Assembly (NCBI GenBank): GCA_048268005.1
Contig: JBLWWJ010000001.1
Span: 806,001-870,000 of the forward strand
Source of the DNA: Ancylomarina sp048268005
Lineage (GTDB): Bacteria; Bacteroidota; Bacteroidia; Bacteroidales; Marinifilaceae
Length of the DNA: 64,000 nucleotides
Direction: 5' to 3'
Shown piece after piece: positions 32,539 to 42,335 of this stretch; positions within the stretch are counted from its first letter, which is position 1; each line of letters starts with the position of its first letter. The translations under genes and the position numbers were made by a program. The notes beneath the pieces are model-generated. The model did not search any database and had not been told where the DNA came from. It saw nothing but the letters and a program-made list of their open reading frames with translations.

Positions 32539-34377
32539 ATGCAACTGATTACCACAAATAAGGATAAATGCAACCTGAGTTATACCTGTATACGTGTTTG
32601 TCCTTCCAAAGCCATAAAAATTAAAGATAATTATGCCAATATTATACCCAATCGTTGTATTGGTTGTGGTAATTGTGTGACCATGTGTGCTCAGGATGCT
32701 ATCGAATATCGTAACGAAGAAGATTACGTAAAGGAGCTTCTTAAACGTGACGAAAAGATTGTTGCTATTTGTGACCCCAGTATTTCTGGAGAATTCGATG
32801 ATATCAATGACTATCGAAATTTTGTGGGCATGATTCGTGAACTGGGGTTTGATTATGTGGTTGAGGCGGCATTTGGTGCCGATTTGGTGGCATACAAGTA
32901 CAAGGAACTTTTTGATAATTTTCACGGAAAATACTATTTGTCGACCAAATGTCCGGCTTTGGTGAACCATGTGGAGCGTTACTATCCCGATTTGGTGGAT
33001 AATCTGGCACCTATTGTTAATCCAATTATTGCCATGGCTAAAGTGGTGCGTGCGAAATACGGTAAGGATGTTAAAATTGTATCCTTATCGCCTTGTGTAC
33101 CTAGTAAGGACGATGTGAAGTTCTTCAACAAAAGTGATGGTGAAATTCAGGCCGTTCTCAGTTTTATTGAATTGAGAAAGCTCTTTAAGGAAAAGGGAGT
33201 GACTGAGACTAAGGTTGAGTTTTCTGAGTTTGATCCACCATTTGCACGAATTGGGGGCTTATTCCCTGTGAGCCATGGCCTGTTTCAGGCGGCTGAGATC
33301 GATAACAGCATGCTTCGCGGTAATATCATCAGTACCGAAGGGCGCAATAATTTTTTACGTTCTCTTGAAGAATTTCAACGGAACAGTGATTTGAACCAAC
33401 ACTTGGATCTTTTTTATTGTGATGGTTGTATTATGGGACATGGAACCTCTAAAGGGGGGCGTAAGTTTTCCCGTCGTTCTCAGGTTGTGCAATATGTTCG
33501 GAAACGTCTGACCACCTTCGACCAGGAGCAGTGGCAAAAGGAAATCGACACCTATCAGCATATCGATTTATCCCGGAAATTTTCAATTAAAGATAGTCGT
33601 TTGCCAATTCCAACTGAGGAAGAAGTGCAAGAGGTCCTTGATAAAATGGGTAAAGGAAAGATTGAAGATCAATTGGGTTGTGGATCATGTGGTTACGAAA
33701 CCTGTAGGAAATTCGCTGAGGCTACCGTTCAGGGAATTGCTAAGTTTGAGCAGTGTTCTTCGGTCACCATTAAAAATATGAATACCTATATCAAGGAATT
33801 GGGTAAAACCAATGAGAAGCTAACGCAGACCAAGGTTGCTCTTAAGGAATCAGAGGCTCAAGCCAAAGAGGAGCATCGTTTGGCCAAAGAAGCCAGTGAA
33901 ACGATTTCAGCAATGCTTCAGAAATTGCCGACTGGTGTTGTGATTGTTAATGAGGACTTAAAAATTATTGAATCAAATAACAGCTTTGTTAATTTATTGG
34001 GGGAAGAAACCAAGTTGCTGAACGAGATCATACCAGGTTTGGTAGATGCCGATTTAAGCAAGGTGATTCCTTTTCACCGTTTGTTTTCAACAGTTCTTAT
34101 GAATGGTGAAGATATTCTGAAAAAGGATGTGCATTTTGGAAGCCGATTGTTCAATGTGTCTGTGTTTACCATTAAAAAGAATAAGGTAGTCGGCGGTATC
34201 ATTCGTGACTTGTATGCGCCCGAAGTAAGAAAAGAGGAAGTGATTGGGCGAGCTCGCGATGTGATTAAAGAGAATTTGCAAACGGTTCAGCAAATTGCTT
34301 TTCTTCTGGGAGAATCAGCTTCTAAAACCGAGAAGATATTGAACTCGATTATCAAGTCTCACACGACTGATGAATAG
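32539..34377 (+). CDS. Second HydS-like hydrogenase paralogue with coiled coil and PAS, divergent H-cluster motifs
   Basis: A 612-residue paralogue of the first sensor with the same order: two ferredoxin motifs, H-domain, CGSCGYETC FeS domain, then a charged helical linker (about residues 415-455) and PAS. Differences are clear. The first ferredoxin motif has Ser14 for a Cys (C11, C17, C21 only). Motif 1 is STKCPAL, with Lys137 at the proton-transfer position. Motif 2 is PCVPSKDD, lacking Lys three residues after Cys186 and with Asp for Glu. Motif 3 is CDGC, two residues between cysteines instead of three. It may bind an altered H-cluster or only FeS clusters. It follows the ferredoxin gene by 51 bases. 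Confidence 0.83.
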   Translation: MQLITTNKDKCNLSYTCIRVCPSKAIKIKDNYANIIPNRCIGCGNCVTMCAQDAIEYRNEEDYVKELLKRDEKIVAICDPSISGEFDDINDYRNFVGMIRELGFDYVVEAAFGADLVAYKYKELFDNFHGKYYLSTKCPALVNHVERYYPDLVDNLAPIVNPIIAMAKVVRAKYGKDVKIVSLSPCVPSKDDVKFFNKSDGEIQAVLSFIELRKLFKEKGVTETKVEFSEFDPPFARIGGLFPVSHGLFQAAEIDNSMLRGNIISTEGRNNFLRSLEEFQRNSDLNQHLDLFYCDGCIMGHGTSKGGRKFSRRSQVVQYVRKRLTTFDQEQWQKEIDTYQHIDLSRKFSIKDSRLPIPTEEEVQEVLDKMGKGKIEDQLGCGSCGYETCRKFAEATVQGIAKFEQCSSVTIKNMNTYIKELGKTNEKLTQTKVALKESEAQAKEEHRLAKEASETISAMLQKLPTGVVIVNEDLKIIESNNSFVNLLGEETKLLNEIIPGLVDADLSKVIPFHRLFSTVLMNGEDILKKDVHFGSRLFNVSVFTIKKNKVVGGIIRDLYAPEVRKEEVIGRARDVIKENLQTVQQIAFLLGESASKTEKILNSIIKSHTTDE

Positions 34378-34441
34378 TGTTCATATGATATCCTGATTGA
34401 TTAGCTAAATATACGTTCACACAAATACTCAGAACTTTCCT

Positions 34442-35626
34442 ATGGAGGATAAATTTCACTTAGATATTGATTGCCCACAGTTGTTTCATCATGGCGATAT
34501 GATTTGCGGCGATGTTTTTTTATCCCGACGAATTAAGGAAGAGAACCGCACTATTGTTATTTTAAGTGATGGAATGGGATCGGGTGTTAAAGCAAATGTT
34601 TTGGCTACCCTGACTGCTTCAATGGCCATGAATTTTACCATTGAACACAAGGATTTCAAAACCATTGCTGAGATTATTATGAACACGCTGCCTGTATGTA
34701 GTGTGCGTAAGGTGAGCTATTCAACTTTTACCATTGTTGATATTGAATACGATGGAACCACTCGAATTATGGAATTCGATAATCCTGATTGTGTGATTAT
34801 GAGAGGTGATACCTTTTTCGATCCCGGTTGGGAGAATATTGAATTAGATAGTGAAGAGAATAAAGGAAAGATTTTAAGAACTTGCACGTTTACGGCCCGA
34901 AAGGAAGATCGAATCCTGTTTTGGTCTGATGGGATTATGCAATCAGGCATGGGGTCACAGGCCTACCCATTTGGTTGGGAGCTGGATAATGTTATCGAAT
35001 TTGTGGCTCAGAATATAAAGTCATCCCCTTTTATCTCATCCAATGCATTGGGGAAAAAGATCGTAAAACGAGCTTCCCGAAACGATCAGGATGAGCCCAA
35101 AGATGACACCAGTGCGGGGGTGATTTATTTTAGAGAACCTAGAAAATTATTGCTTTGTACAGGACCTCCATTTGAAATGGAAAAGGATTCAGAATTGGCC
35201 ATGAGGATTTATCATTTTAAAGGGAAAAAAATCATTTGTGGAGGTTCTACTGCCGAAATTGTTTCTCGAGAGTTGGGACTGAAATTTGCTCCGGGGATGA
35301 CAATCACAGATCCGGAATTGCCACCTGTAGCCCATATGGAAGGCATTAACTTGGTTACCGAAGGGATTCTAACCATTGGAAAGGTGGCACGCATTCTGGA
35401 AGAATACGATAATAATTATCATTTGGGTGAAGGGCCTGCCGATCAAATTGTGCATTACTTATTGCAAAGTGATCAAATTTCAATTATCAACGGAACACGC
35501 ATCAATTTTGCACACCAGGATCCTAATCTACCTGTTGAGCTAGAGATTCGACGCACCGTTGTGAAGCGTGTGGTTCGCCTTCTGGAAGAGAAGTTTCTGA
35601 AGGATGTAACTTTAAGTTTTATTTAA
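34442..35626 (+). CDS. SpoIIE/PP2C-type phosphatase of the HydS cluster, copy 2
   Basis: A 394-residue paralogue of the phosphatase at 30970, alignable from end to end. The PP2C residues are kept (CGDVF, LSDGMGSG, WSDGI, DDTSAGVI), and so is the C-terminal domain (LLLCTGPPFEM, CGGSTAEIVSRE, ELEIRRTVVKRVVRLLEEKF). Retention of both catalytic domain and extension implies that both copies are active and may respond to different sensors. It is the last gene of the unit; the spacer after it contains heptamer-like repeats. Confidence 0.85.
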   Translation: MEDKFHLDIDCPQLFHHGDMICGDVFLSRRIKEENRTIVILSDGMGSGVKANVLATLTASMAMNFTIEHKDFKTIAEIIMNTLPVCSVRKVSYSTFTIVDIEYDGTTRIMEFDNPDCVIMRGDTFFDPGWENIELDSEENKGKILRTCTFTARKEDRILFWSDGIMQSGMGSQAYPFGWELDNVIEFVAQNIKSSPFISSNALGKKIVKRASRNDQDEPKDDTSAGVIYFREPRKLLLCTGPPFEMEKDSELAMRIYHFKGKKIICGGSTAEIVSRELGLKFAPGMTITDPELPPVAHMEGINLVTEGILTIGKVARILEEYDNNYHLGEGPADQIVHYLLQSDQISIINGTRINFAHQDPNLPVELEIRRTVVKRVVRLLEEKFLKDVTLSFI

Positions 35627-35874
35627 AAGTGTAAAAGTCTAAACAGTCGAAAGGTCAAAAAGTGCAAGAAGTCCAAATGTCGTGGATTCTAACATTTTGC
35701 ACATCAAAACATCGTCATCCCGATAACTGTTGGAAACGAATTACGGAAAAATATAAATGATCTTTGGTTAAATTTGATTCTAACTTTAGACTATTTTTAT
35801 TACCCCTTATCCTTTACTCTTGTTTCCTTTAACCTTTTTTTACTTTATCCTTGTACTCTTTTACCTTGTGTTTT
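35627..35874. repeat. Spacer with purine/pyrimidine heptamer-like repeats
   Basis: AAAGTCT, AAAGGTC and related units follow the phosphatase stop at about 35628-35675. A pyrimidine-rich run (CTTTACTCTTG, CCTTTAACC, CCTTGTACTC) follows at 35800-35865. No gene is seen. Confidence 0.55.
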
Positions 35875-37140
35875 TTAGTTCAGTTCAATTAGGGTTATTT
35901 CTGGTGGCATGCCTATTCTACCGGGAAAACCGATATATCCAAATCCACGATTCACATAAAGGAGCTGTTTGCCCTTATTATACAAGCCTCCCCAACGAGG
36001 GTATTTGTACTGTACAGGACTCCATTTGATACCAGCCCGTTCAATGCCAAATTGCATGCCATGGGTGTGTCCGGCAAAAGTCAAGTCTATATCTGTTTTC
36101 AATACTTCTTCATCCCAATGTGATGGATCATGACTCATTAGTAATTTGAAGGCTAAATCTTCATGGCCTTTCATGGCCATATCCAAATCACCATGCTGAG
36201 GAAAGGGTGGTTTACCCCAATTCTCAACACCGATTAGTGCAATTTCATCTTCTTCTATCTTAAGTCGTTCTGTTTCGTTCAGCAATAATTTAAAACCCGC
36301 ATCTTTATGAAAATCTTTAATTCCTTTTAGATTTTCAGCTTTTGCCTCTGCAGATGGCCAGTGTGAATAATCACCATAGTCATGATTACCGAGGATGGAG
36401 TATTTTCCCATCGAAGCATGCATTTTGCTTAGTACTGGTGCCCAGCCTTCGGTTTCTTCAGCAAAATTATTAACCAGGTCGCCTGTGAATAAGATGATAT
36501 CTGGTTTTTGTTCATTGATCAACTCAACGGCCTTTTCAATTTTCTCGTAGTTTTTATTGAAACTACCTAAATGCATATCTGATATTTGGACAATTCGAAG
36601 TCCTTGAAAAGCTTTTGGTAAATTTGGGAAGCTTAAACTTTCCTGCATAATACGAAACTTAAACTTCCCTTTGGTTACCCCATATAGAATAGAGGCAAAG
36701 GGAATAGCAGCAAGCATTAAGCCCATTTGATATAGAAATTCGGAACGTTCCATTTTTCTTTTCGATTTTGATTCAAACTTATTTTCCTTCTTCACATTTG
36801 CAAGTGCTCTTATGAGCCAACTTGCAGCCTTCTGCACATCTTTAAGTAATACAAAAAGAATCAGAACAAACTTGGGTATATAAAATAGGGCAAAAGCACC
36901 TACTAAATAACTTGTATACACATATGTCTCCGCTTTTTGTACATACTCAATTCTTAGAAAGAATAGCACAAATGCAGCAAACATGAATGCTGATATTGAC
37001 CAGTAGAAGAGTTTAAGAGCCTTTCTTATAAATAAGTTCTGAATTTTATTGATGAGTGGTTTTAGGCCTCGATAGGTGTATAGATCCACAATAAACATGA
37101 AGATTAAAAGTGGAATGATTAAAAAGGCACTGGCTCTCAT
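35875..37140 (-). CDS. Membrane-anchored metallophosphoesterase
   Basis: A 421-residue protein with four or five membrane segments in the first 170 residues, then a calcineurin-like phosphoesterase domain. All metal motifs are present: SDMHLG, FTGDLVN, LGNHDYG, MSHDP and AGHTHG. The layout matches the YkuE/LpxG-type family whose members act at the membrane on lipid or lipid-linked phosphates. The exact substrate cannot be told. Convergent with the hydrogenase-sensor unit. Confidence 0.9.
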   Translation of the reverse strand: MRASAFLIIPLLIFMFIVDLYTYRGLKPLINKIQNLFIRKALKLFYWSISAFMFAAFVLFFLRIEYVQKAETYVYTSYLVGAFALFYIPKFVLILFVLLKDVQKAASWLIRALANVKKENKFESKSKRKMERSEFLYQMGLMLAAIPFASILYGVTKGKFKFRIMQESLSFPNLPKAFQGLRIVQISDMHLGSFNKNYEKIEKAVELINEQKPDIILFTGDLVNNFAEETEGWAPVLSKMHASMGKYSILGNHDYGDYSHWPSAEAKAENLKGIKDFHKDAGFKLLLNETERLKIEEDEIALIGVENWGKPPFPQHGDLDMAMKGHEDLAFKLLMSHDPSHWDEEVLKTDIDLTFAGHTHGMQFGIERAGIKWSPVQYKYPRWGGLYNKGKQLLYVNRGFGYIGFPGRIGMPPEITLIELN

Positions 37141-37525
37141 ATACGAATGTCAATTAAAATTACAGCTGCAAAGATAGTTTTTTTTCTCGCTTATTAATCT
37201 GATGCTCACGCTTTTCAGCTTTTAGAGCCTCTCTGCAAGTTTGTTGAGGCTATTTTTCGGGTCTTTAATTTCTTAAAATGAAATGGTCAAGTGTGTTTTA
37301 TAAGGATCAAAATTCAATATAAATACAGTCTGGATTTGGGTTCTGGAAATTCTTATATGTTAGATGCAGTGTATTTGTAGATCTACGTAATATGATAGTC
37401 TATGATTGTAAAATGCTTATTGGTGGAGATTAAATATAATTTCGTCAAATATTTGGAAACTGCGATGCTTATGATTAAATTGGACATCTGTTAGCAAAAA
37501 CCTATGATTAACCCCCAGTTAAAAT
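37141..37525. other. Divergent spacer between phosphoesterase and sensor kinase
   Basis: AT-rich promoter region for two divergent genes. A CAAATATTTG palindrome lies at about 37446-37455. No reading frame or RNA gene is seen. Confidence 0.4.
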
Positions 37526-39454
37526 ATGACGTGTAACACTTTAATTATAAGAGCAAATAAGAACTCGTATTTTTTTTATTGTTGTGTTCTCTTGTTAATA
37601 TTATTGTTCCCATTTCAGGCAAAATGTCAAAAATTAAGGGAAACAAAACGTAAACGAATCTGTTTAATTCATTCATACAATAGTAATTTCCCAACTTATA
37701 CACATACTTCCAGGGCAATTAACGAATTTGTAGATTCGACACATTATCAGATTGATGTGGAGTTTATGAATAGTAAAGAATTTGTTGATGAGGTCTATGT
37801 TGAACGCTTTCATGATTTTCTGACCTATAAATTATCCAAGAGAAAGGCTTATGATTTGTTTATGGTTGCTGATGATTATGCCTTGGATTATGTCCTTAAA
37901 TATGAGGAGACCTTATTTAAGGATAAGCCCATTGTTTTTTGGGGAATTAATAATGTTGATTTAGCCAAAGAACAGAATTCTAACCCTAACTGTACAGGTG
38001 TTGTTGAAGATATATCGATAAAGGAGACTTTGAATTTAGCAAAGACCTTAAATCCGAAGTTAAAAGAAGTGTATGTTATAAGTGATAATACGGTATCCGG
38101 TAAAAATGACCTAAATCGAATATCAAAGCTTAAAGATTTATCAGCACTGGTTGATGTGCATACCCTTAATCTGTCTGAACTTAACTTTTCTGAGTTTGAA
38201 GCTAATTTAAAGCAACTAAAAGGAGAGAAAGCCCTTTTGTTGTTATCTCTGTACAGAGATAAAGATTATAAGTATAAACCATTTTATGAAGGACTTCGTT
38301 TTTTAAAGAAGAACTCTGATTTGCCGATATATCACCTGTGGAAACACGGTATTGGAGAGGGAATTGTTGGAGGGAATCTAATTCATCACTATAGACAAAC
38401 CCAGGAGGCGCTTAAAATTGCAGATAGAATTATAAAGGGTGAGTTAGTTAAGAATATTCCGGTTTTAGAAGAAAGTCCCAATCAGTGTTATTTGGATTAT
38501 AATGAGTTGAACAGGTTGAAGTTAATGCCTGCCATTTTTCCATCTGATTGGACAATTTTAAACATGCCAAGTTCTTCGATTTATTTAAGCAAAAAATCAC
38601 TGTATTTATTTTTATCTATCAGTTTGTTCATTTTTGGCTTGTTGTTTTTTTTCATCTACTACGCTAAGAGGCAGAATGATTTGAAAAAGAATTTGATTCA
38701 GGCTAAAAAAGAAGCTAATAAAGTAGATGAGCTAAAAAATGCTTTTTTAAGCAATATATCACATGAGATTCGTACACCGATGAATGGTATACTTGGATTC
38801 TCCGAATTCCTGGCTTTACCAGATGTGAGTGATGAGGATCGGAATAAATATTTTGAACTCATCACCGAGAATTCTCATCAGCTTTTAAATGTTGTCGATG
38901 AGATTGTAGATATTGCAAAAGTACAATCGGGACATTCTGATATTAAAATGGAGCTCGTAGATGTTGACTGGTTGTTGTCTGAAATAGTAGCTGAATATAA
39001 AGTTCAGGCAGAGCAAAAGAATTTGAAAATAATGTCGATGAATAGCCAGGTTGTGAAATCGGTTTATGCAGACAGGCAATACCTAATAAAAATATTAAGA
39101 AAGCTTGTAGATAATGCAATTAAATTCACCCATGATGGGAGTATAGAGATAGGCTACTACAAGAAAGCCGACTTTGTTGAATTTTATATTAAGGACACGG
39201 GTATAGGGATTTCAAATGATTTGGTTCATATCATTTTTGATAATTTCCGACAGGTTGAAGAATCTGATATTCGTCAATATGGTGGCTTGGGCTTAGGCTT
39301 GTCTATTACAAAAGCTTTTGTAAAATCGATGGGGGGACAAATATGGGTTGAATCGAAAGAGAGTGAGGGCTCTTGCTTTTACTTTACACTCCCCTATAAA
39401 GAACATTTTTCTGCCTCATTAATCAGTGCAGATGTATATTTCAGTGGTAATTAA
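37526..39454 (+). CDS. Sensor histidine kinase with periplasmic ABC-substrate-binding-like domain
   Basis: A 642-residue membrane kinase. An N-terminal signal/anchor segment is followed by a periplasmic region (about residues 40-345) resembling ABC-transporter substrate-binding proteins (ICLIHSYNSNFPTY, KDKPIVFWGINNVD). A membrane segment (about 355-378), a HisKA domain (LSNISHEIRTPMNGILGF) and an HATPase domain (DNAIKFT, DTGIGIS, GGLGLGLSI) follow. There is no receiver domain and no response regulator gene beside it, so its partner is encoded elsewhere. The ligand is unknown. Confidence 0.9.
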   Translation: MTCNTLIIRANKNSYFFYCCVLLLILLFPFQAKCQKLRETKRKRICLIHSYNSNFPTYTHTSRAINEFVDSTHYQIDVEFMNSKEFVDEVYVERFHDFLTYKLSKRKAYDLFMVADDYALDYVLKYEETLFKDKPIVFWGINNVDLAKEQNSNPNCTGVVEDISIKETLNLAKTLNPKLKEVYVISDNTVSGKNDLNRISKLKDLSALVDVHTLNLSELNFSEFEANLKQLKGEKALLLLSLYRDKDYKYKPFYEGLRFLKKNSDLPIYHLWKHGIGEGIVGGNLIHHYRQTQEALKIADRIIKGELVKNIPVLEESPNQCYLDYNELNRLKLMPAIFPSDWTILNMPSSSIYLSKKSLYLFLSISLFIFGLLFFFIYYAKRQNDLKKNLIQAKKEANKVDELKNAFLSNISHEIRTPMNGILGFSEFLALPDVSDEDRNKYFELITENSHQLLNVVDEIVDIAKVQSGHSDIKMELVDVDWLLSEIVAEYKVQAEQKNLKIMSMNSQVVKSVYADRQYLIKILRKLVDNAIKFTHDGSIEIGYYKKADFVEFYIKDTGIGISNDLVHIIFDNFRQVEESDIRQYGGLGLGLSITKAFVKSMGGQIWVESKESEGSCFYFTLPYKEHFSASLISADVYFSGN

Positions 39455-39463
39455 CGGAAGGTG

Positions 39464-39505
39464 AAAATCCCCGATACAGATTTAATTGTATTGGGGATTT
39501 TATTT
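39464..39505. terminator. Bidirectional terminator between sensor kinase and COG0523 gene
   Basis: AAAATCCCC and GGGGATTTT form a perfect nine-base stem with an AT-rich loop, between converging genes. T-runs follow on the plus strand. Confidence 0.8.
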
Positions 39506-40466
39506 AATCACAGAGATCTATCAGGTTTTTTTCAATAACACCGGCGTTTAAGTCTTTACCAATAAACACGAGTTTACTCTCTCTATTCTCATTGCTTTCC
39601 CAGGCACGTCCTACAGTGGCTTGAATTTGAGTGTGTACAGATTGTAAAAGTATTCTGTTGTCGACACCCGTAATATTAAGAATGCCTTTTACACGATAGA
39701 TGGTGTCTGAGTTGAATTGTAAAAAGGCATCCAGCCAACTAGCTAATTTCATCTGATTAAAGGCAAGATTACTCTTGAAACAATAGTTGTCTATGCTATG
39801 ATCATGCTTTTTATCATTGTTCACTGCTCCCTCTACAGAAAATAGAAATTGAAAAATATGTTTCGGACTGTAGGCATATACATCCAGTAATTCGACATCA
39901 AGTTTCGATTGGACAGCTTTATGGATCTCAGCTGTAGGATTAATTTCTCTGATTTTAGAATAAAGGTGTTTTATAGATTCATCATTTGATAGATCTATTT
40001 TGTTTAGAATAAGCGTATCTGATATGGCAATTTGCTTATTTAATACCTCTTCGTTTTTTAGATCTTGTTCAGCATTAGCTGCATCAATCAGACAAATAAC
40101 TGAATCGAGCTCGAATTTGGCTTTAATGCCTGGATCAGAAATAAAGGAAGCTAAAATATTACCTGGATCTGCAATACCGGTCGTTTCAATTAATAGATGA
40201 TTGAAAGAATGATTGTTCTTGATTAAATTTTCAAGAACTAAAAATAATTCTGTGTTTAGATTACAACAAATACAGCCATTACTCAATTCAAATAAATCCT
40301 CATTGCCAATATTGGCTACCAATTCAGAATCGATATTCTCTTCACCAAATTCATTTTCGATGATAACGAATTTCTTGTCTTTATGATTTTTGATTAGTTG
40401 ATTTAGCAGGCTGGTTTTTCCAGCTCCCAGAAAGCCAGTAATGACGGTTACAGGTATTTTACTCAT
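39504..40466 (-). CDS. COG0523 (CobW/ZNG1-family) GTPase metallochaperone
   Basis: A 320-residue GTPase. Walker A is GFLGAGKTSL, the metal-binding CxCC motif is GCICC, and the ETTGIADP block and NKIDL specificity motif are present. A CobW_C-like domain makes the C-terminus. Family members insert zinc, cobalt or other metals into target enzymes. The neighbouring nitroreductase gives no clear hint of the metal. Confidence 0.92.
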   Translation of the reverse strand: MSKIPVTVITGFLGAGKTSLLNQLIKNHKDKKFVIIENEFGEENIDSELVANIGNEDLFELSNGCICCNLNTELFLVLENLIKNNHSFNHLLIETTGIADPGNILASFISDPGIKAKFELDSVICLIDAANAEQDLKNEEVLNKQIAISDTLILNKIDLSNDESIKHLYSKIREINPTAEIHKAVQSKLDVELLDVYAYSPKHIFQFLFSVEGAVNNDKKHDHSIDNYCFKSNLAFNQMKLASWLDAFLQFNSDTIYRVKGILNITGVDNRILLQSVHTQIQATVGRAWESNENRESKLVFIGKDLNAGVIEKNLIDLCD

Positions 40467-40563
40467 TCTTTAATCTTAGTTATATCTTTATTTGATGTCT
40501 TGCAGGTCCTTTGCAAAGAGTTTGAAATTTAAAGCTCTGAAATCAAAATGTTACGATTCCCAA

Positions 40564-41079
40564 TTAAAACTTTTCCCAATGAACTATTTCGTCTAAACTG
40601 TTTCTTTTTTTTGCAGGACGTTTCTCATGATCAGGATAACCAAGAGATAATATTGCAACAGGTTCTATGTGATCAGGAAGGTCAAAGAAATTACGGCATT
40701 TCTCGACATGGAAGTTGCAAATCCAGCAAGTGCCCAATCCAAGTTCAGTTGCTTGAAGAGTCATATGGTCCGTGGTGATAGCCGCATCGATATCAGCGTG
40801 ATCTTTTTCATCTTCTGCTCTTTTCCATGACTTCTGATGGTCCGAACATACAACAATATAAACAGGAGCCTGATTAAACCAGTCGCGATGATATATGTGT
40901 GAGAATTTAGCACGATTTTCTGTCTCACGAATCACGATAAAATGCCAGGGTTGAAAATTAACAGCTGAAGGTGCGTATTGGCCAGCTTCCAAAATTTGTA
41001 ATAATTTTTCATCTTCCACTTCTTTGTCCAAATAAGCTCGGACAGAGTAGCGGTCTTTGATGGTATCTAATAAGTTCAT
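40564..41079 (-). CDS. Nitroreductase-family flavoprotein
   Basis: A 171-residue FMN-dependent oxidoreductase of the nitroreductase fold: DRYSVRAYLDKEVEDEKL (FMN phosphate contact Arg), APSAVNFQPWHF, and LGLGTCWICNF near the C-terminus. The short length is typical for anaerobe members with unknown natural substrate. Divergent from the MFS gene. Confidence 0.9.
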   Translation of the reverse strand: MNLLDTIKDRYSVRAYLDKEVEDEKLLQILEAGQYAPSAVNFQPWHFIVIRETENRAKFSHIYHRDWFNQAPVYIVVCSDHQKSWKRAEDEKDHADIDAAITTDHMTLQATELGLGTCWICNFHVEKCRNFFDLPDHIEPVAILSLGYPDHEKRPAKKRNSLDEIVHWEKF

Positions 41080-41172
41080 AATTGTAATTTTGATTCGGTG
41101 TAAAAATACAAATTTTTCAGGTGCATTAAAGTTTCTATTTATAACTTTGCAGCCTTATAATACAAACACGAT

Positions 41173-42303
41173 ATGCATAGGGAACTCAAACAAAATAAAA
41201 TGTATGCCTATCTGATGCTTTTGGTCGTAGCGGCTACAGCAGGACATCAGGCTTGGCGTACTCTTTTTAATAACTTAGCTGTTGATGAAGTTGGTATCAA
41301 TGGTTTTCAGCTGGGTCTTATTCAGTCCGTAAGGGAGATTCCTGGATTTTTAGCCTTATTGGTTATTTATGTCCTGTTTTTTGTTCGCGAGCACCGTTTG
41401 TCGGCCATTTCAGTTTTATTGGTTGGTGTAGGTGTTGCTTTAACTGGTTTCTTCCCTTCCTTTTATGGTTTGATTTTTACAACATTAATCATGTCAGTTG
41501 GCTTTCATTATTTTGAGACCACCAATAAGTCATTAACCCTGCAATACTTCAATTACGAGCAGGCGCCTTATGTTTTTGCAAAGCAAAAAAGTTGGGCGGC
41601 TGTCGCTAATGTTGCAATGGGAGCTTTTATTTTGTTATTAGCGGATTATCTGTCACTTCAAATGAATTTTATTGTTGCTGGTGTTTTGATTGTTATATTG
41701 GCGATTTGGGCGTTGTTTTGGAAACCCGAAGATAAAAATATTCCCAAGCAGAATAAGGGTATGGTTTTGCGTAAGCGATACTGGTTATTCTATGTCCTGA
41801 ATTTTTTAAGTGGAGCACGTCGGCAAATTTTTGTTGTATTTGCTGTCTTTATGTTGGTTCAGAAATACCACTTTAGTGTACAGAATGTGGCCTTGCTTTT
41901 CATCATCAATAATATTATCACCTATTTTATATCACCCTATATTGCGAAAGGAATTAACCGATATGGAGAACGCAAAATGCTGAGCTTAGAATATATTTTT
42001 CTAATATTTGTTTTCTTGGGTTATGCTTTTATTGAAAATGGTTTGGTGGTTGCAATCCTATACATTGTCGATCACATCTTCTTTGGTTTCTCAATGGGTA
42101 TCAATACTTATTTTCATAAAACAGGTGATAAAAAGGATATTGCACCATCTATGGCTGTTGGTTTTACCATCAATCATATTTCGGCAGTTGTAATTCCCGT
42201 ATGTGGTGGTTTGTTGTGGATGTGGCATTGGCAAATACCCTTTATCGCAGGAGCTATACTTTGTTTAGTTTCATTGGGGTTTGTGCAAAAAATTAAGATT
42301 TAA
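41173..42303 (+). CDS. MFS transporter
   Basis: A 376-residue protein with about 11-12 membrane segments. It has the MFS two-bundle layout with a cytosolic loop near residue 190 (KPEDKNIPKQNKGMVLRKR). The substrate cannot be told from the sequence. The gene at 42336 begins 32 bases downstream in the same direction and may be co-transcribed. Confidence 0.8.
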   Translation: MHRELKQNKMYAYLMLLVVAATAGHQAWRTLFNNLAVDEVGINGFQLGLIQSVREIPGFLALLVIYVLFFVREHRLSAISVLLVGVGVALTGFFPSFYGLIFTTLIMSVGFHYFETTNKSLTLQYFNYEQAPYVFAKQKSWAAVANVAMGAFILLLADYLSLQMNFIVAGVLIVILAIWALFWKPEDKNIPKQNKGMVLRKRYWLFYVLNFLSGARRQIFVVFAVFMLVQKYHFSVQNVALLFIINNIITYFISPYIAKGINRYGERKMLSLEYIFLIFVFLGYAFIENGLVVAILYIVDHIFFGFSMGINTYFHKTGDKKDIAPSMAVGFTINHISAVVIPVCGGLLWMWHWQIPFIAGAILCLVSLGFVQKIKI

Positions 42304-42335
42304 AAGAAGTTTTGAAAAAGAAATTATATTAAGAT

